Assembly (NCBI RefSeq): GCF_963678635.1 | Contig: NC_087062.1 | Span: forward strand, 69,350,223-69,414,222 | From: Symsagittifera roscoffensis | Taxonomy: Eukaryota > Xenacoelomorpha > Acoela > Convolutidae | DNA length: 64,000 bases | Reading direction: 5' to 3' | In this document: piece by piece, positions 19,160 through 30,174 of the stretch | Position numbering within the stretch: position 1 is the first letter of the stretch | How the letters are laid out: each line of letters starts with the position of its first letter | Translations under genes and position numbers: made by a program | The notes under the pieces: model-generated | What the model was told of the DNA's origin: nothing | The model's database searches: none | The model's input: only the letters and a program-made list of their open reading frames with translations

Positions 19160-20023
19160 GTAACTAAGTGTTCTGAAAAAGCTCTTAGAAAATAAAGTTT
19201 TAATGGCCGAAATTTATCTTGTTCAAAAATCAACTGAGTATATCTGAAATTTAGTCAGTTTTGAACAACTTTGCAGGTGTTGATTGAACGAAACTTTTTG
19301 ACCAGTAGACCAAAAAAGAGAACTAATAGCAAGTCCGCATTTCAAGTTTTTTATTTACACTGAGATTGGCGGTGCTTTAAGGACGCATAGCCTAACCGTA
19401 CTGCAGGACGGATAATTGACAGACTTTAACAGGGGCGGACTTTAACAGGGGCAGACTTTTAAAAAGTTTTGGGCAACCAGATTTTCCGAGCTCTCACAAA
19501 TTACTGAAAAAATCCTTATTTGGTCAAATTTTTGGCACCGCAGAAATGCCAGTTTTTCAGAGCTCTCACAAATGAATAAAAAAACCCTATTTTGACCAAA
19601 TTTTGTGCACCGTAGGCAATTTTTTTGAAAATTTGTCAAAGACATGCAAAAAAGGCGTTCTTAGGGGCTTTTTGGAAAATTTTAGACCAAAAAACTGCAT
19701 TTTTGGCGCGCGCTCCCCCTCAAATTTAGTATATTGGCGCCATAGGCGCTTCCAGAAATCTTTTAAGGTCAGTCAGCCAAAAGTGGATATCTCAAAATGG
19801 TACAAAGGGATGACCTTTCGGTTTGGCAGGTCGAATCCCTGAGAGATAGCCCCACCCCACCCCCTAAATCCACTTTTGGATTTTGAAACAGATCATTTGA
19901 AGTACAAATGTACTATTCTAACGCTGAGTATTTGACCTATCGTTCTGATTGTTATGGATTTCATTAAGAAAAAACGATTAATGATGACGCTCATAACGAC
20001 TTGATCTCATTCTTTGTTTTTAG
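19160..20023. other. Intron with a 72-bp tandem duplication
   Basis: Two copies of a unit starting GAGCTCTCACAAAT (19488 and 19560) lie side by side. A segment near 19700-19755 with GGCGCC-TATG-GCGC arms is related, in inverse orientation, to 55715-55775. A GGTCGAATCCC word near 19829 resembles a tRNA B-box. Confidence 0.5.
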
Positions 20024-20305
20024 TGCCTACTACACCTACTGATGACGTTGACTGGTACTCATTGTCAATAATTGATGGAACGAATTTCGAGTTGCCTGAT
20101 TCTGCCAACAACTACGAGATCACTTTGGTCCCAACATTCTGCACTGGCAACAAAACGCTAGTGCACTATGCGGGGTTTCCCCCCATCATTTACTATGTAC
20201 ACACAGGATGTGAATACCGGATACTTTACGCAAACAGATGCGAGACGAGCAGTGGTGAAATAACTCCTTCCCAATACGTGGAATTCAGCGATACTTTTTG
20301 CACAG
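20024..20305 (+). CDS. FN3-like domain exon 2 (94 codons)
   Basis: Acceptor TTTGTTTTTAG|TG CCT; donor TTT TGC ACA G|GTAGA; phase 1-1. The N-terminus VPTTPTDD is followed by DWYSLSIIDG, which has the conserved strand-B/C Trp region, then a GCEYRILYANRCE E-F motif. The terminal FCT gives a second Cys after the RCE, consistent with an F-G disulfide. The frame runs on past the donor into intron, so the exon must end here. Confidence 0.85.
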
Positions 20306-20458
20306 GTAGAAATTTTCTTATGATAGAATATTGTCTCGCAGGTTTTCAGGGAGGCCTGAAAAGCGTCATCGAATACTTAAATATTGCCCAAAGAAAAATC
20401 TGAATTAGCGTTTATTTTTGTCCACTAGTGTGTCTGTGCGTAATTCGATTTTCAAATA

Positions 20459-21264
20459 CACTAGTGGACAAAATTAATTGCAAATTGACGTGTTCACTCT
20501 CAAAAACTGCTTTCTTTTTTCAAGGTCCATATTGGTCAACATTTATTGGGAAATTCATCAAATATTTTAGATTGACGTACTGCAAATAATCTAAACTACA
20601 GTCACTGAAAGTTTCAATTTTTGATTTGAATCACTTTTTATCTTTTTTCCTGGTCTGAAAGCGTCAGTTTTCACCATTTGTTATAGATTTTTCCAGCTGT
20701 GTGAATTTATAAGACACTGCAGTGGTAAGCAAATTTTTCACACTGAACAATGAAACTTACTCGTTTAAAATGTTTCACTTCGCATGATCAGTTTTTACTG
20801 CTCCGCTTAATCAAAAAAAGTTTTTACCCCTATAGAAACCTTATGGCATATGGTGAAAACTGGCAATTTCAGACCATAAAAAACTGCCAAGTGATTCAAA
20901 TCAAAAATCGAAACTTTCAGAGATTGTAATTTAGATCGGTTGCAGTAGGTCAATGAAAAAATTTTAATGAAACTGATCCAAAATGATCCTTGAAAGAATT
21001 CATTTTAGAAAAAAAACCTAAGTTTGCGTTTAATTTTAAGCTTTTTCCCCCCACTTAAGCTTCCCCCACCTCAAATATGTGCATCAATTTTATGTTGTAA
21101 TGAGGGCTTTACAAGGTTAAGTATTAAGACCAAATTTGTTTGTCATAGCCTAATTAGCCCGCATACCATTTTGTAACAATCCGATTATGTGAACAAAATT
21201 TTACTAGTAAAATTTCGCTGGTGTCGGGGGAACAGGAAAAAGAGCCTAATTTTGTCCACTAGTG
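20459..21264. mobile_element. Mariner-type foldback MITE with TA target duplication
   Basis: The ends are CACTAGTGGACAAAATTA and its inverse complement, flanked on both sides by TA (20457-20458, 21265-21266). The element has no ORF. The interior is a long imperfect palindrome: the AAAGTTTC...GATTTGAATCA and CTGAAAGCGTCAGTTTTCACCAT blocks on the left recur inverted on the right (about 20850-20960). TA duplication and non-coding interior are typical of Tc1/mariner-derived MITEs. A further inverted fragment of the same end (TTTTGTCCACTAGTG) lies at 20416-20430 just outside, suggesting a nested or rearranged second copy. Confidence 0.75.
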
Positions 21265-24104
21265 TAACGTTGCTCTTAATGTCCTTTCAATTTGACATAT
21301 GAATTCTCTCAGGCTTACTTCAAAATGGTTGGAGGACTAAAAAGAAGACAAATAGCACTCTCTGATATCAAAATATAAAACAGGGGAAAAATGTAAATTT
21401 ACTTATAGGTTAAAAAATAAATACTTTTGAATGTTTCCAGTAGAGACGAAAGTTAATATATTGGTCCATTAAACGCAAATTGTGTTATTTTTATCAAATA
21501 TTTACCAATCATAACATATTCGCAAAGCTGAAAAAAGCACATGGGAGCAAGTAATCGGAAATTAGACTTTTTCCAGTAATAATTTCTTCAAATCTGTATT
21601 AACTGGATTGAAAAATACCAGTTTGTCTAGCGTTGTGAATCTGCAGGAGGCTCAAAAGGCATGCGACCCGATTCCAAACAGGTCCAGTAAGTTTGCTAAC
21701 ATGAATTTTTGTTCTTTGAATAAACCAATTTTTTCGATCACCACTTATGTGTTTATTGTTTATTGCCTCTAGTGCCGCACTGCAGCATAGACTATTATTA
21801 ACAATTGAATTATTCCTATCAGCGGAAAAAATTGAGTTCCAAAATAAAAAAAAATCGTTTTTTGCCGTACATTTTTACGCTATCAAAAATATTCTCTTTC
21901 CTGGTGCTCAAAAAAAGCAAAAAAATATACTTGTTACTGGTTGTCGTTTTTTGTTAGTTTGTGTTTTGACTCGAATCAAATAGACCTTTTTCCGAAATGA
22001 GACTTTTGTCAGATTAGGATACATGTAATCAGTTTTAGTCGGCTTAAGTTTTTGTTCCGGCTACTAAAAGATGAGATAAATTTTGTATTCAGAGTAGCTG
22101 TATCTCAGTTCGTTCTCTCCGGTATCTGAAATAATCATCAAAATCGAACAAAGGATTTATGAGATCACATTTCCTCAGTGTCGAGAAAAATCAGTTTGAC
22201 TTTTTTTAACCTTTTTAGTCTAATTAGGAGCGAGTAACGCAAAAAACATTGGCTATAAAATATTTGATTTTAGTTGTCGAAATTTGAAGGAAAAAACTGA
22301 AAAATTTCACAAAAAAGTTTGAATTTTTGAGTTTTTAAAAATCTTGTTGATTTTTGGTCAGATTTTTTCCAAGGTGAGTTTAGTCGAATAAAACTGTCAA
22401 ACTATGGACAAAACGATATCTCCAATCTGAAAAAAAAACTAATTCAAGTTGTTTTGGTTCCAAAACAACAGTGCTCGGGTTTTTAAATGATGATTGCACA
22501 TCAGCAGGTAATTTTTTGATAAAATTTTTTATAAAAGTTTTTTATCACACTGTTTTTTGCTAAGTTGGTCTAGGTTTCTTTTTTGTCTGGAAGTCTGTCA
22601 GCTTCCTAATTTCTGCTCTGTTTTCTTTATAAATGATGATTGAAAGCTGTTTTGAACATTGTTGGCCCTCCCTGAGAGATACTTAAAATGATTTGATGTG
22701 ATACCTTTTGAGAACCATCTTTTTTGTTTTGTGTTTTTATAAGTTTTGCCTGAAAAGTAGTTTGCTCATTCTTCTGCCTATTTTTGTAATTGCACAAAAC
22801 AAGGTAAAATATTGTTGAAGGTTTATGCATACGGATAGACATTTACAACTATTTAGTGTAATATTGTCTTGTTGATGTATAAAGTTAGGTAAGTTTTGTT
22901 CTTTTTTTGAAACCTTTCTTGACGCTTAGTTAACTTTTTTTGAAACCTTTCTTGACGCTTATGTGCTGAAAAGGGGTTTTCATATGTTTGCAAAAAAAAC
23001 TGAAAAATTCATCAAATTAGTTTCAATCACAGCTTTTTTTATTTCATCAAACTTTACTCAAAACTATGAAAAATGACATTTTTTTCTTCATTTTTTTCTT
23101 ATTCGAGGTCTAGTTCAAACTAGTCTTCTTAAGCTAAACGACTAGAAATTTTTGTTCAAATAAAGATCAAGATAACTCTTATGCTGTCTTTAGTTTTATT
23201 TGAACGTTTGATTTCATTAGATTACAAAGTAAATAGTCTTTTTCCTTTTTTTGGTTTCCACTAAAATTTTAAAATCTCGATTTCACGAGGAAAGCGTTTG
23301 CAATTGAGTAATCATTAATGATTTGTTTTCATCTTAAAATCTGAACTCAAGCTACTTTTTATGAAATAGCTGAATTGCGTTTTATTTTTTTTTGCAGTAT
23401 ACCCAATCAATTTTGTACTGCAAGTTTAAGCGAAGTTGGAGAAATGGTAAAAAAAAGCTGTATCAAAACAGGAGAACTTCTTATTGTTGTTGTACTTTAA
23501 AATACTACTTTTGTTAGCAAAAAACAATTTTTGTCTGCGATTAATTTTGGGGTTTGCTGCACACAATTATTAAGAGCGCATGATCAGAAAATGAGGAATT
23601 CAGAATCACATATAGTCTGTACCCGAGTCCATTTTCAAAATTGGATTTTAGTCCCTGTAATCAAAAGTTGTTTTCTTGCGTTATAAATGAGTTCATGAAA
23701 ACTGTTTTGTCAAAATACAATAAATTGAAAACAAAATCTCTGCAAGTTGTAAGACGACTGAGTTTTTTAAATTTTTTTAATGAACATTTCTGTTCCACCC
23801 AATTTTTCCTGAAATAAAAACTGATGAAAAATTGCCAGGCTTAGTAGGAAAACGCTTCTGCTGAGTTTTTGGATCATGAACGGAAATTTTTTGCTTCGGA
23901 AAAAAAAACTGCCATGGCTTGTATTGGGCTTCAAGTTATTGAACACATGATTATGATATTATCTGTTTTCGCTCCCTAGAACATAATATCATGCTTTTTA
24001 AGCCATCTTCAGTCACTAGTTTCTTATCCTACTATGTTAATTATTTGATACTACAGACGAATAAATTGCAGGTAAACTTTACTTAAGAAGGGTATATGAA
24101 TAGC

Positions 24105-24485
24105 GGCGGTAACATTAGGCAAAAACAATTGTACGCGAAATTAAAAACGTTAACATTAGGTGAAAACTCTGATTAAAAAACTGTATATTTTAGCGGAAAT
24201 TGTGTGTGAGAAATTACAAAGTTCTATTGAAATATACTAACGTGTTGAGGGTTTGCGAACAGAGATGGGACTCTTAATGAAAACTAGAGCCGTTTATAGC
24301 CCCGCGCGCCCACCAGCGGTCTTGAACCGACAAACAACTTTGTAGTCTTTAACCGCCCCTGGTCCATTTCGTCCTGAGAATTAGGGGGATTTCTGCTGAA
24401 ATATACACTTTTTTAATCAAATTTTTTGCCTAATAGTAACACTTTTCATTTCGCTAAGTATAGTTTTCGCCTAATATATACAGCC
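24105..24485. mobile_element. 381-bp MITE with inverted ends of about 100 bp
   Basis: The left end GGCGGTAACATTAGGC and the right end (inverse complement GGCTGTATATATTAGGC) match, and a second block, GATTAAAAAACTGTATATTTTAG, is paired with an inverted partner at about 24385-24435. The interior is non-coding. The target duplication is not resolved, so the superfamily is open. Confidence 0.55.
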
Positions 24486-25333
24486 CCATATGGATATATA
24501 CTACGGTATGCTCCGCCTACTGTTAAGAATTAATGAACTCTTAAGAAGTTTTAAAATTTGTTTAGGCTAAAATTTACTTTTTCGCAATTTGAATTTTGAT
24601 TTTTTTGTTCAGTTCACTTTCTTTGTCAATAAGAAGGCAAAATCCACTATCGAACAGCAAAAGTGAAAAAATTGCAAAAAACGTCATTGACTTCTAGTTT
24701 CCAAATTCTCAAATTGGGTTTATTTTATCAAATGGGGCTTATTTTATCAAAAAATTTTGATTTAAAAGCTCTCTGAAAATCAAATAGCTTTAAGGCCATC
24801 TATTTTTTTCTTTAAATTTTGCAGGTTAAATTTTTGAAAAGAATCAGTCAGTATTTTTTCTGCTTACTTCCGGTCAAAGATTTGATGGAGTTTTTAGAAT
24901 AAAACTACAGCAGACGTTTAAACGCAAATTTACCGCATTTACGAAATTAAACTGATATTTTAGCAGTCTTTTCTGAAAGTTTGCTACAAATAATGCAAAC
25001 TTATTGTAATTTGATTCAACAAAGCAACGTTTGAAAGTTTTGAGAAAATTTTGATGTCAATTATTTTGAGTTATTGAGCTCTACCGAAACCTTGCAACAC
25101 CCTCGTTTTTCCAGAGTTAAAGTTTTCCCCACTCCATTTGTTCTAGAAAATGACTGCCTCAAGTTTTTCTTGGAATTTCAAGCCAAGAATAAGCGTTTGT
25201 TAGGCGCATGCTTACTCAAAGTTGTTGTCTAGTGGCGGCTCTATATTAGATTCACTAAGTAGTGAGTGTGTAATCTTCAGAGTTGTACAAATTTTCTACG
25301 ATTGTTACTTAAGGGGTAAATTGTCAACCAGAA

Positions 25334-25702
25334 TGGTGGAACCAGTTCTGGACTAGTATTTATAAACCAATTATGTTATTGATAAAACTATCCCTACAAA
25401 TATTACTAACTAACCAATCATATTCCATCACTATCACTGACAATTAATTGTAAGTGCTGAAACTATTTGTAGTTTCAGAAACACAACAATTTTAACAAAT
25501 CTTAGACTACAGTTGTTCTCTTTATGGACAAGCTCCAAGACTAACTCGCAAATACCAGTATACACTAGATCTATTGAGACTAGGAGATATAAGAGTGAGA
25601 TTAAGATTGGTATTAGACTAAGAAGTTTCACGAATCTATCCGGCCGAAAATAAGCTAACGTGACGATCAGACGGCGTACCTTATCTGAAATTACTCTATG
25701 AG
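25334..25702 (+). repeat. Solo LTR related to the LTR at 14851-15241
   Basis: It begins TGGTGGAACC and ends CTCTATGAG like the element's LTR, with long matching blocks in the second half and a shorter middle. No internal retroelement sequence adjoins it, so it is probably a recombination-derived solo LTR. It ends 140 bases before an FN3 exon, in the sense orientation, so its polyadenylation or splice signals could affect the host transcript. Confidence 0.7.
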
Positions 25703-25842
25703 AAAGCTACCTCTGGCTTAAACTCAATGGGGGATTGAACACCGACGCCATGGAGTGCTATTGCCGATAAAAACTAGTTTCAAGCACCATAATCTCTCAG
25801 TGAATTTAGTTTTTCTTAAGCAATTATTGTTGTCGTTTTTAG

Positions 25843-26151
25843 CCCCTGAGACTCCTGTGCCAGCTAGCTCACTGACCCTTGTCAACTTCACCGAGACCAT
25901 GATTGAGATCAGTGGGTTTGGAGTCTCTTCGGGTGAGTACGAGGTGATCGAAGTCGAATTCATCACTGGATCTGGATGTCCAGGTGGTCCCATTCTTCGC
26001 AACTTGCCCACGGGAGAAACAGACCTGAAGGCGGAGGATTTGATCCCAGGGTGTCTCTACACTTTGAAGTACTCGGCCGTGTGTCACGCTGATCAAGGTT
26101 CGGCAGAATCTGCCACCAGACAGGCAACGCTAGGAGATACGCTGTGCACAG
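25843..26151 (+). CDS. FN3-like domain exon 3 (103 codons)
   Basis: Acceptor TCGTTTTTAG|CC CCT; donor CTG TGC ACA G|GTTAT; phase 1-1. The N-terminus APETPVPASSLTLV is a typical FN3 A-strand with Pro residues. It is followed by TMIEISGFGV (B), YEVIEVEFITG (C) and LIPGCLYTLKYSAVCH (E-F), with a terminal LCT. The Cys in AVCH and the one in LCT form the recurring pair. Confidence 0.9.
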
Positions 26152-26715
26152 GTTATTTGCTACGATATGTAAAACAATTTTTTCAAAACAGATAACAGTA
26201 AAACTCAATTTCAATTTTACTTTACTAATATGAAACAATTATTTCCTGTTTGGAGAGCACTCTGAAAAAGAAAAAAGGCTTAAGGAGCATTCATTATCTT
26301 AATTGTCATAGTCATGGTTGTGTCATAGTGGAAAAACCCACAAACTGACAATATTCACCAAAAGTACTCATAAGTGTTGCATGGTCATAGTCATAGAGGT
26401 AAAGGCTTACTATAAACTGATGAAACAAGCAACCTCTTGTCGCCCTTTTTTTTCAGATTAAAAAAAATTATTCAGTATAACCTCATGAATAATAAGCATT
26501 TCCAACCTAAGCATTTTCATGGTTTATCTAGTTTTATCAGTTTGTGTTTTTTCGTCTTTTCTTATTATTAACCTTAACACGTCCGTCTGTTATTTCGCCT
26601 TTAAATAATTTATAATTAATTTCATCGTGTATACCTTATCTTCTCGTCAAATATGGTTCTAATTATAAAGTGACTGTAGTTTGTACTGATAACCCAATTC
26701 TCTACATGGTTTCAG
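26152..26715. other. Intron, nothing notable
   Basis: AT-rich, with the words TCATAGTCATGG/TCATAGTCATAG repeated near 26307 and 26384. No exon was seen. Confidence 0.5.
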
Positions 26716-27003
26716 TTCCTCGGGAAATCAAGTCGGAGTCTTTGACTGATTCAGCAGCAGCAACTTCCGTTTCCTTTTTGGCCAAAACAGTTCAGGTAGA
26801 AGCTGTGGAGGGCAATCTGTACCGGTTCAAGGTCAAAACAGTGACCCCTAATGGGTCATATGACGTGGATGCTCCTCAGCCTGACACGGGAACTCTGACT
26901 GTGTCACTTTTGTCGCCTGCAACCAAATACGAATTCGAACTTGAAAATGAGAGCCAGTGCGCAGTTTCTTCTGCTGTGTCGACACGAAGAACTGTGTGCA
27001 CTC
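26716..27003 (+). CDS. FN3-like domain exon 4 (96 codons)
   Basis: Acceptor ATGGTTTCAG|TT CCT; donor GTG TGC ACT C|GTAAG; phase 1-1. The domain runs VPREIKSESLTD, then SVSFLAKTVQV, then YRFKVKTVTPNG, with LSPATKYEFELEN as the E-F motif, ESQC and a terminal VCT. The ATG-led open frame that starts further left (26670) includes intron sequence and is not the real start. Confidence 0.9.
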
Positions 27004-27737
27004 GTAAGAAATTCCATACTGTTTTTGTTACTTTGTTGAGCTTTCATATTACTCTTCCTTGCTTTTTCAAGGTCAATTTTTTATATGACTGAAAGTCAAA
27101 TTATTATTATAATACTTTCTTATATTAAGACGTAAAAAAAATTGAAAAAAGTTTTGCGAAAAGTCTTGTGTATAATTTTTGATAAGCGAGGATCTTTTGC
27201 ATGCTGCAACAAACTGGCGGATGTTATTGGAGCTCAGCTCAAAGGCGGGTTTAAAAGGTCGGTTTAATAACTGAAAAAAAATACAACCTTCTGAGCATCT
27301 TCTCACTGAACCAGTGTATCGCCGGAACCCCCATAAACTCGAGCTGCTGTCGGCTGTGATGGTTCTACGCTTTGCGCAAAAAATCAAGAACTATCAAAAA
27401 TGAAACATTCAATTTTAAGTATGAAAATGCCATTTATCACTCGAATATAAGAAGTCTACCTCATTGTCAAGTAAAATTCAAAAGTAATTACGGAAATGTA
27501 GGAAAATATCCCCAAAACATAGTATGACAGAGTTATGATTAATAACAATGAAACTTCAGTACGAGTTGTAAGTACGCTCAATTGCTGATGGAAGTCAAGA
27601 AACTCATTCATTCACTTGATGATAGTGGCAAATCATTTTAATTTCCGATCCTTTTTACTGCAAGTTTTATAACCTTTTTGTATTAAGTGGCCATTTGTCG
27701 AAAGATTCATTGAAATTTAAAAAAATACTTGTTTTAG
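27004..27737. other. Intron, nothing supported
   Basis: A 104-codon open frame on the minus strand (27073-27387) has no recognisable features and lies wholly inside this intron. Confidence 0.5.
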
Positions 27738-28031
27738 TGCCGTCGAAACCGAAGGAGTCGTCTTTTCTTCTCAATATTGATGCTACAAATACAACTATCA
27801 ATTTCACTGCTGCTGGACAAACTTTTGAAGCTGAATCTGGTCCTCTAGATTTCTTCCGATTTGACGTGTTTAATGAAGACGGAAACCAATCCTTCCTCTT
27901 TGCAAATGGAACTTTTTTAGTGCATCTGCTGCCTGGGTCTAACTACGTTGAAATGTCAACTGTCGTGAATACGGTGGAAGGCTGTGGTGATATGGTATCG
28001 GCTGAGACCCTGAGTTTCACAATCTGCTCTC
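27738..28031 (+). CDS. FN3-like domain exon 5 (98 codons)
   Basis: Acceptor CTTGTTTTAG|TG CCG; donor ATC TGC TCT C|GTAAT; phase 1-1. VPSKPKESSFLL leads into TTINFTAAGQ, FFRFDVFNEDG and LLPGSNYVEMSTVVN. The Cys pair is VEGC and TICS; here the terminal motif is Cys-Ser instead of Cys-Thr. Confidence 0.9.
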
Positions 28032-29907
28032 GTAATTATAATTCTATCCTAGTTTTTTTTTGAGCTTTGTAACTCCATTTTTGCAACTTTTTTGTACCCC
28101 AGCTGGACTTATTAAATTATGTGGGGTTTATAATGTCCAATTGCTAGAAAGACCACGTTTTGCGAACTTATCAGCGCCACATGAAGTTGTTTGGCAGAAG
28201 ATGAGGTTGTTAGCACTTTTTGGAACGCTCGGACCAAAAAAAAGCGTTTTTATCGGCTGCTCCTGTCTCAAAATAAGCATGAGCTTTCAAGTTATTTGTT
28301 GGCTTGGTTATCGAAAACGACTGCCGTGAACTAATTAAAAAATGAACAATTTGGAAAAAATTGGTTGCCAGAAAAGATTGTGGGATGGGGGGTTCTGGAT
28401 GCTCCTGGATTGTAATCTTATGTAGTCTTTGTAGTCTTAGTTTACTTATGTTGTCATTTACTCGATAGAATATTTGTGGTACTCACAATAAGGTTTACGA
28501 ACTCAGTTAAAAACTATCTATCTGAAAGCAACTTTCATTGCGTGTTGACAATAGTTTGTTACCGCTGGTGAAAAGCTTTTCAAAAATTTGTTTTCTTCCA
28601 AAAATAAACAAAAAATCCCAAAATTTTTTAAGTTAAAAGAACCCAAACTTATCTATCTGAAGTAATGTTTGCAGTGCTTCAAATTAAGTGAAACTTGTAG
28701 AAAATTAATTTAAAAAAGGAATAAAACATGTTAGTTTTCAGCTACAATGTGAAAAAAAATATCATTTTAAAAAGTTTTCAATTAATCGGAATTGACTGAA
28801 AGCTTTAGACGAGAAGGACTGTCTCGGAAGAGGTTAAAAGATGGCGAGGAACAACAATTTTTTTGTTCGAAGACCTCTAAGATCCTCGATGCTATTTTTT
28901 TTATTCGAGATTTTTGCGAGTGCTGCTTGGGTAGAGCTGGGTGCTGCTTGGGTAGGCAAAAATGAGTTATGAATCTTTCCTATAAATGTGACTGCTGGAA
29001 TCTTTCTAGTTTTTCAGATTTGACGTTTTTCAAAAAGTTCCAAAAGAACACTTGAAATGAAAAGTTATTTTTTAACAAAATTTGAAATAGCCAACTCTAC
29101 GAAGAGGTGCTCCTAGGGTACTATGAGTGGTTGGAATTCCTACCTCCAGGTTTGACTGCTCAAATCATCTTTGTTTCCAGGATATGCCGTTTTTAATGAT
29201 TTTTCAAATTTTTCAAAAAAACCTAAAACACATCACAAAGTTTTGAAATTCTCAACGCTATGGTAGAGTGCTGTCAAGATTCTCTCAACGGGTTTATATC
29301 TGGACTCCAAAAACGACTGCTCATTGCGTTTCATTTTTCCAGATATGACGTTACTATGATTGTTTTCAAAATTTTTCAAATGCTTAAGTTATAAAAAAAA
29401 CACTTTCCACCAATTGAAATTGTCGACTCTTTGGTGCAGTGGCATAAGCGACCTCCGAGCTGTTTACTTTTGCTTAATTTTTTTTCTCAAAGTTTACACT
29501 TATGATTTTTCAAAAATATTCTTTAAACTAAGGATTAAACTTTAGTGGTTTTCGCAAATGGCATCGTTTCGACAGTTGTATGCTGTCGGCCATTTCAGGG
29601 TTTCAAATCTGAGTTACAAATACAAAGATCTGAAATCCAGTAGTTTGTTTGACCAATTTAGTTCTGAAGGAACCTTTAAGTTGAAATAGTTTTTATCGTT
29701 GAAACCTTACAACAAAAAGTTGTTGATGTTCCCGTCTCTTGTTACGGTTGTATTCATTTTGTTTTTTTTTCATATGTTTTTATATAAGCTATTTTCACGT
29801 TCATTAATCTGTGTGAGCCACCGGAGGTGCGTTACACGCTAGTCTTGATTTATTTTGTGATGTATTGTAGATAAGATGTCTTAGTTTTACGTTCGTTCTG
29901 TCTTTAG
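28032..29907. other. Intron with a three-unit tandem repeat
   Basis: Contains the 162-bp repeat at 28985-29470 and a small duplication TGCTGCTTGGGTAG (28921 and 28941). The rest is AT-rich without exon signals. Confidence 0.6.
28985..29470. repeat. Diverged tandem repeat, about 162-bp unit, three copies
   Basis: GACTGCT words at 28990, 29154 and 29315 open three related units. Each continues with a TTCCAGATATGACGTTTT-like block, a T/A-rich stretch and a GAAATTGTCAACTCTAYGG-like block. Spacing is 164 and 161 bases. Divergence is high, so the duplication is old. Confidence 0.6.
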
Positions 29908-30174
29908 CACCGGAACAGATCGACCTCTCCTCGGTCAAACTAACAGTAGGACACACTTGGTTCACGATTGGCCCTCTGAAGAACGGATCCGAAATTCAAG
30001 CGGCCGCAGGGAGCATTGCGAGTCTTGGAGTCATGCAAATAGGTTCATCTTTTCACGTTTCCGAAACAGTGAATGTATCTGGGGTTTCGATTAGTGATGA
30101 CCACCCGTTCACTATGTATGGTATCAATAAATGTGGAGCTACATCTGCCAATCTTAAAATTGACACGTGCACAG
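29908..30174 (+). CDS. FN3-like domain exon 6 (89 codons)
   Basis: Acceptor TCTGTCTTTAG|CA CCG; donor ACG TGC ACA G|GTAAT; phase 1-1. The N-terminus APEQIDLSSVKLTVG is followed by WFTIGPLKNG. The usual E-F region is less typical (SDDHPFTMYGINKCG) but keeps the aromatic and the Cys, and the terminal TCT is present. An ATG-based reading would start at 30033 and miss the first half of the domain. Confidence 0.85.

Larger units (their letters stand above)
20306..25842. other. 5.5-kb intron rich in inserted repeats
   Basis: Contains the foldback MITE at 20459-21264, a 30-bp direct duplication at about 22904 and 22936 (TTGAAACCTTTCTTGACGC), the MITE at 24105-24485 and the solo LTR at 25334-25702. 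The remainder is AT-rich with no supported exon. Confidence 0.6.

Noticed and set aside
25434-25631. Minus-strand ORF in the solo LTR
   Set aside because: LTR sequence; chance open frame.
27073-27387. 104-codon minus-strand ORF in an intron
   Set aside because: Antisense to the host gene, no known motif, no splice or start signals.
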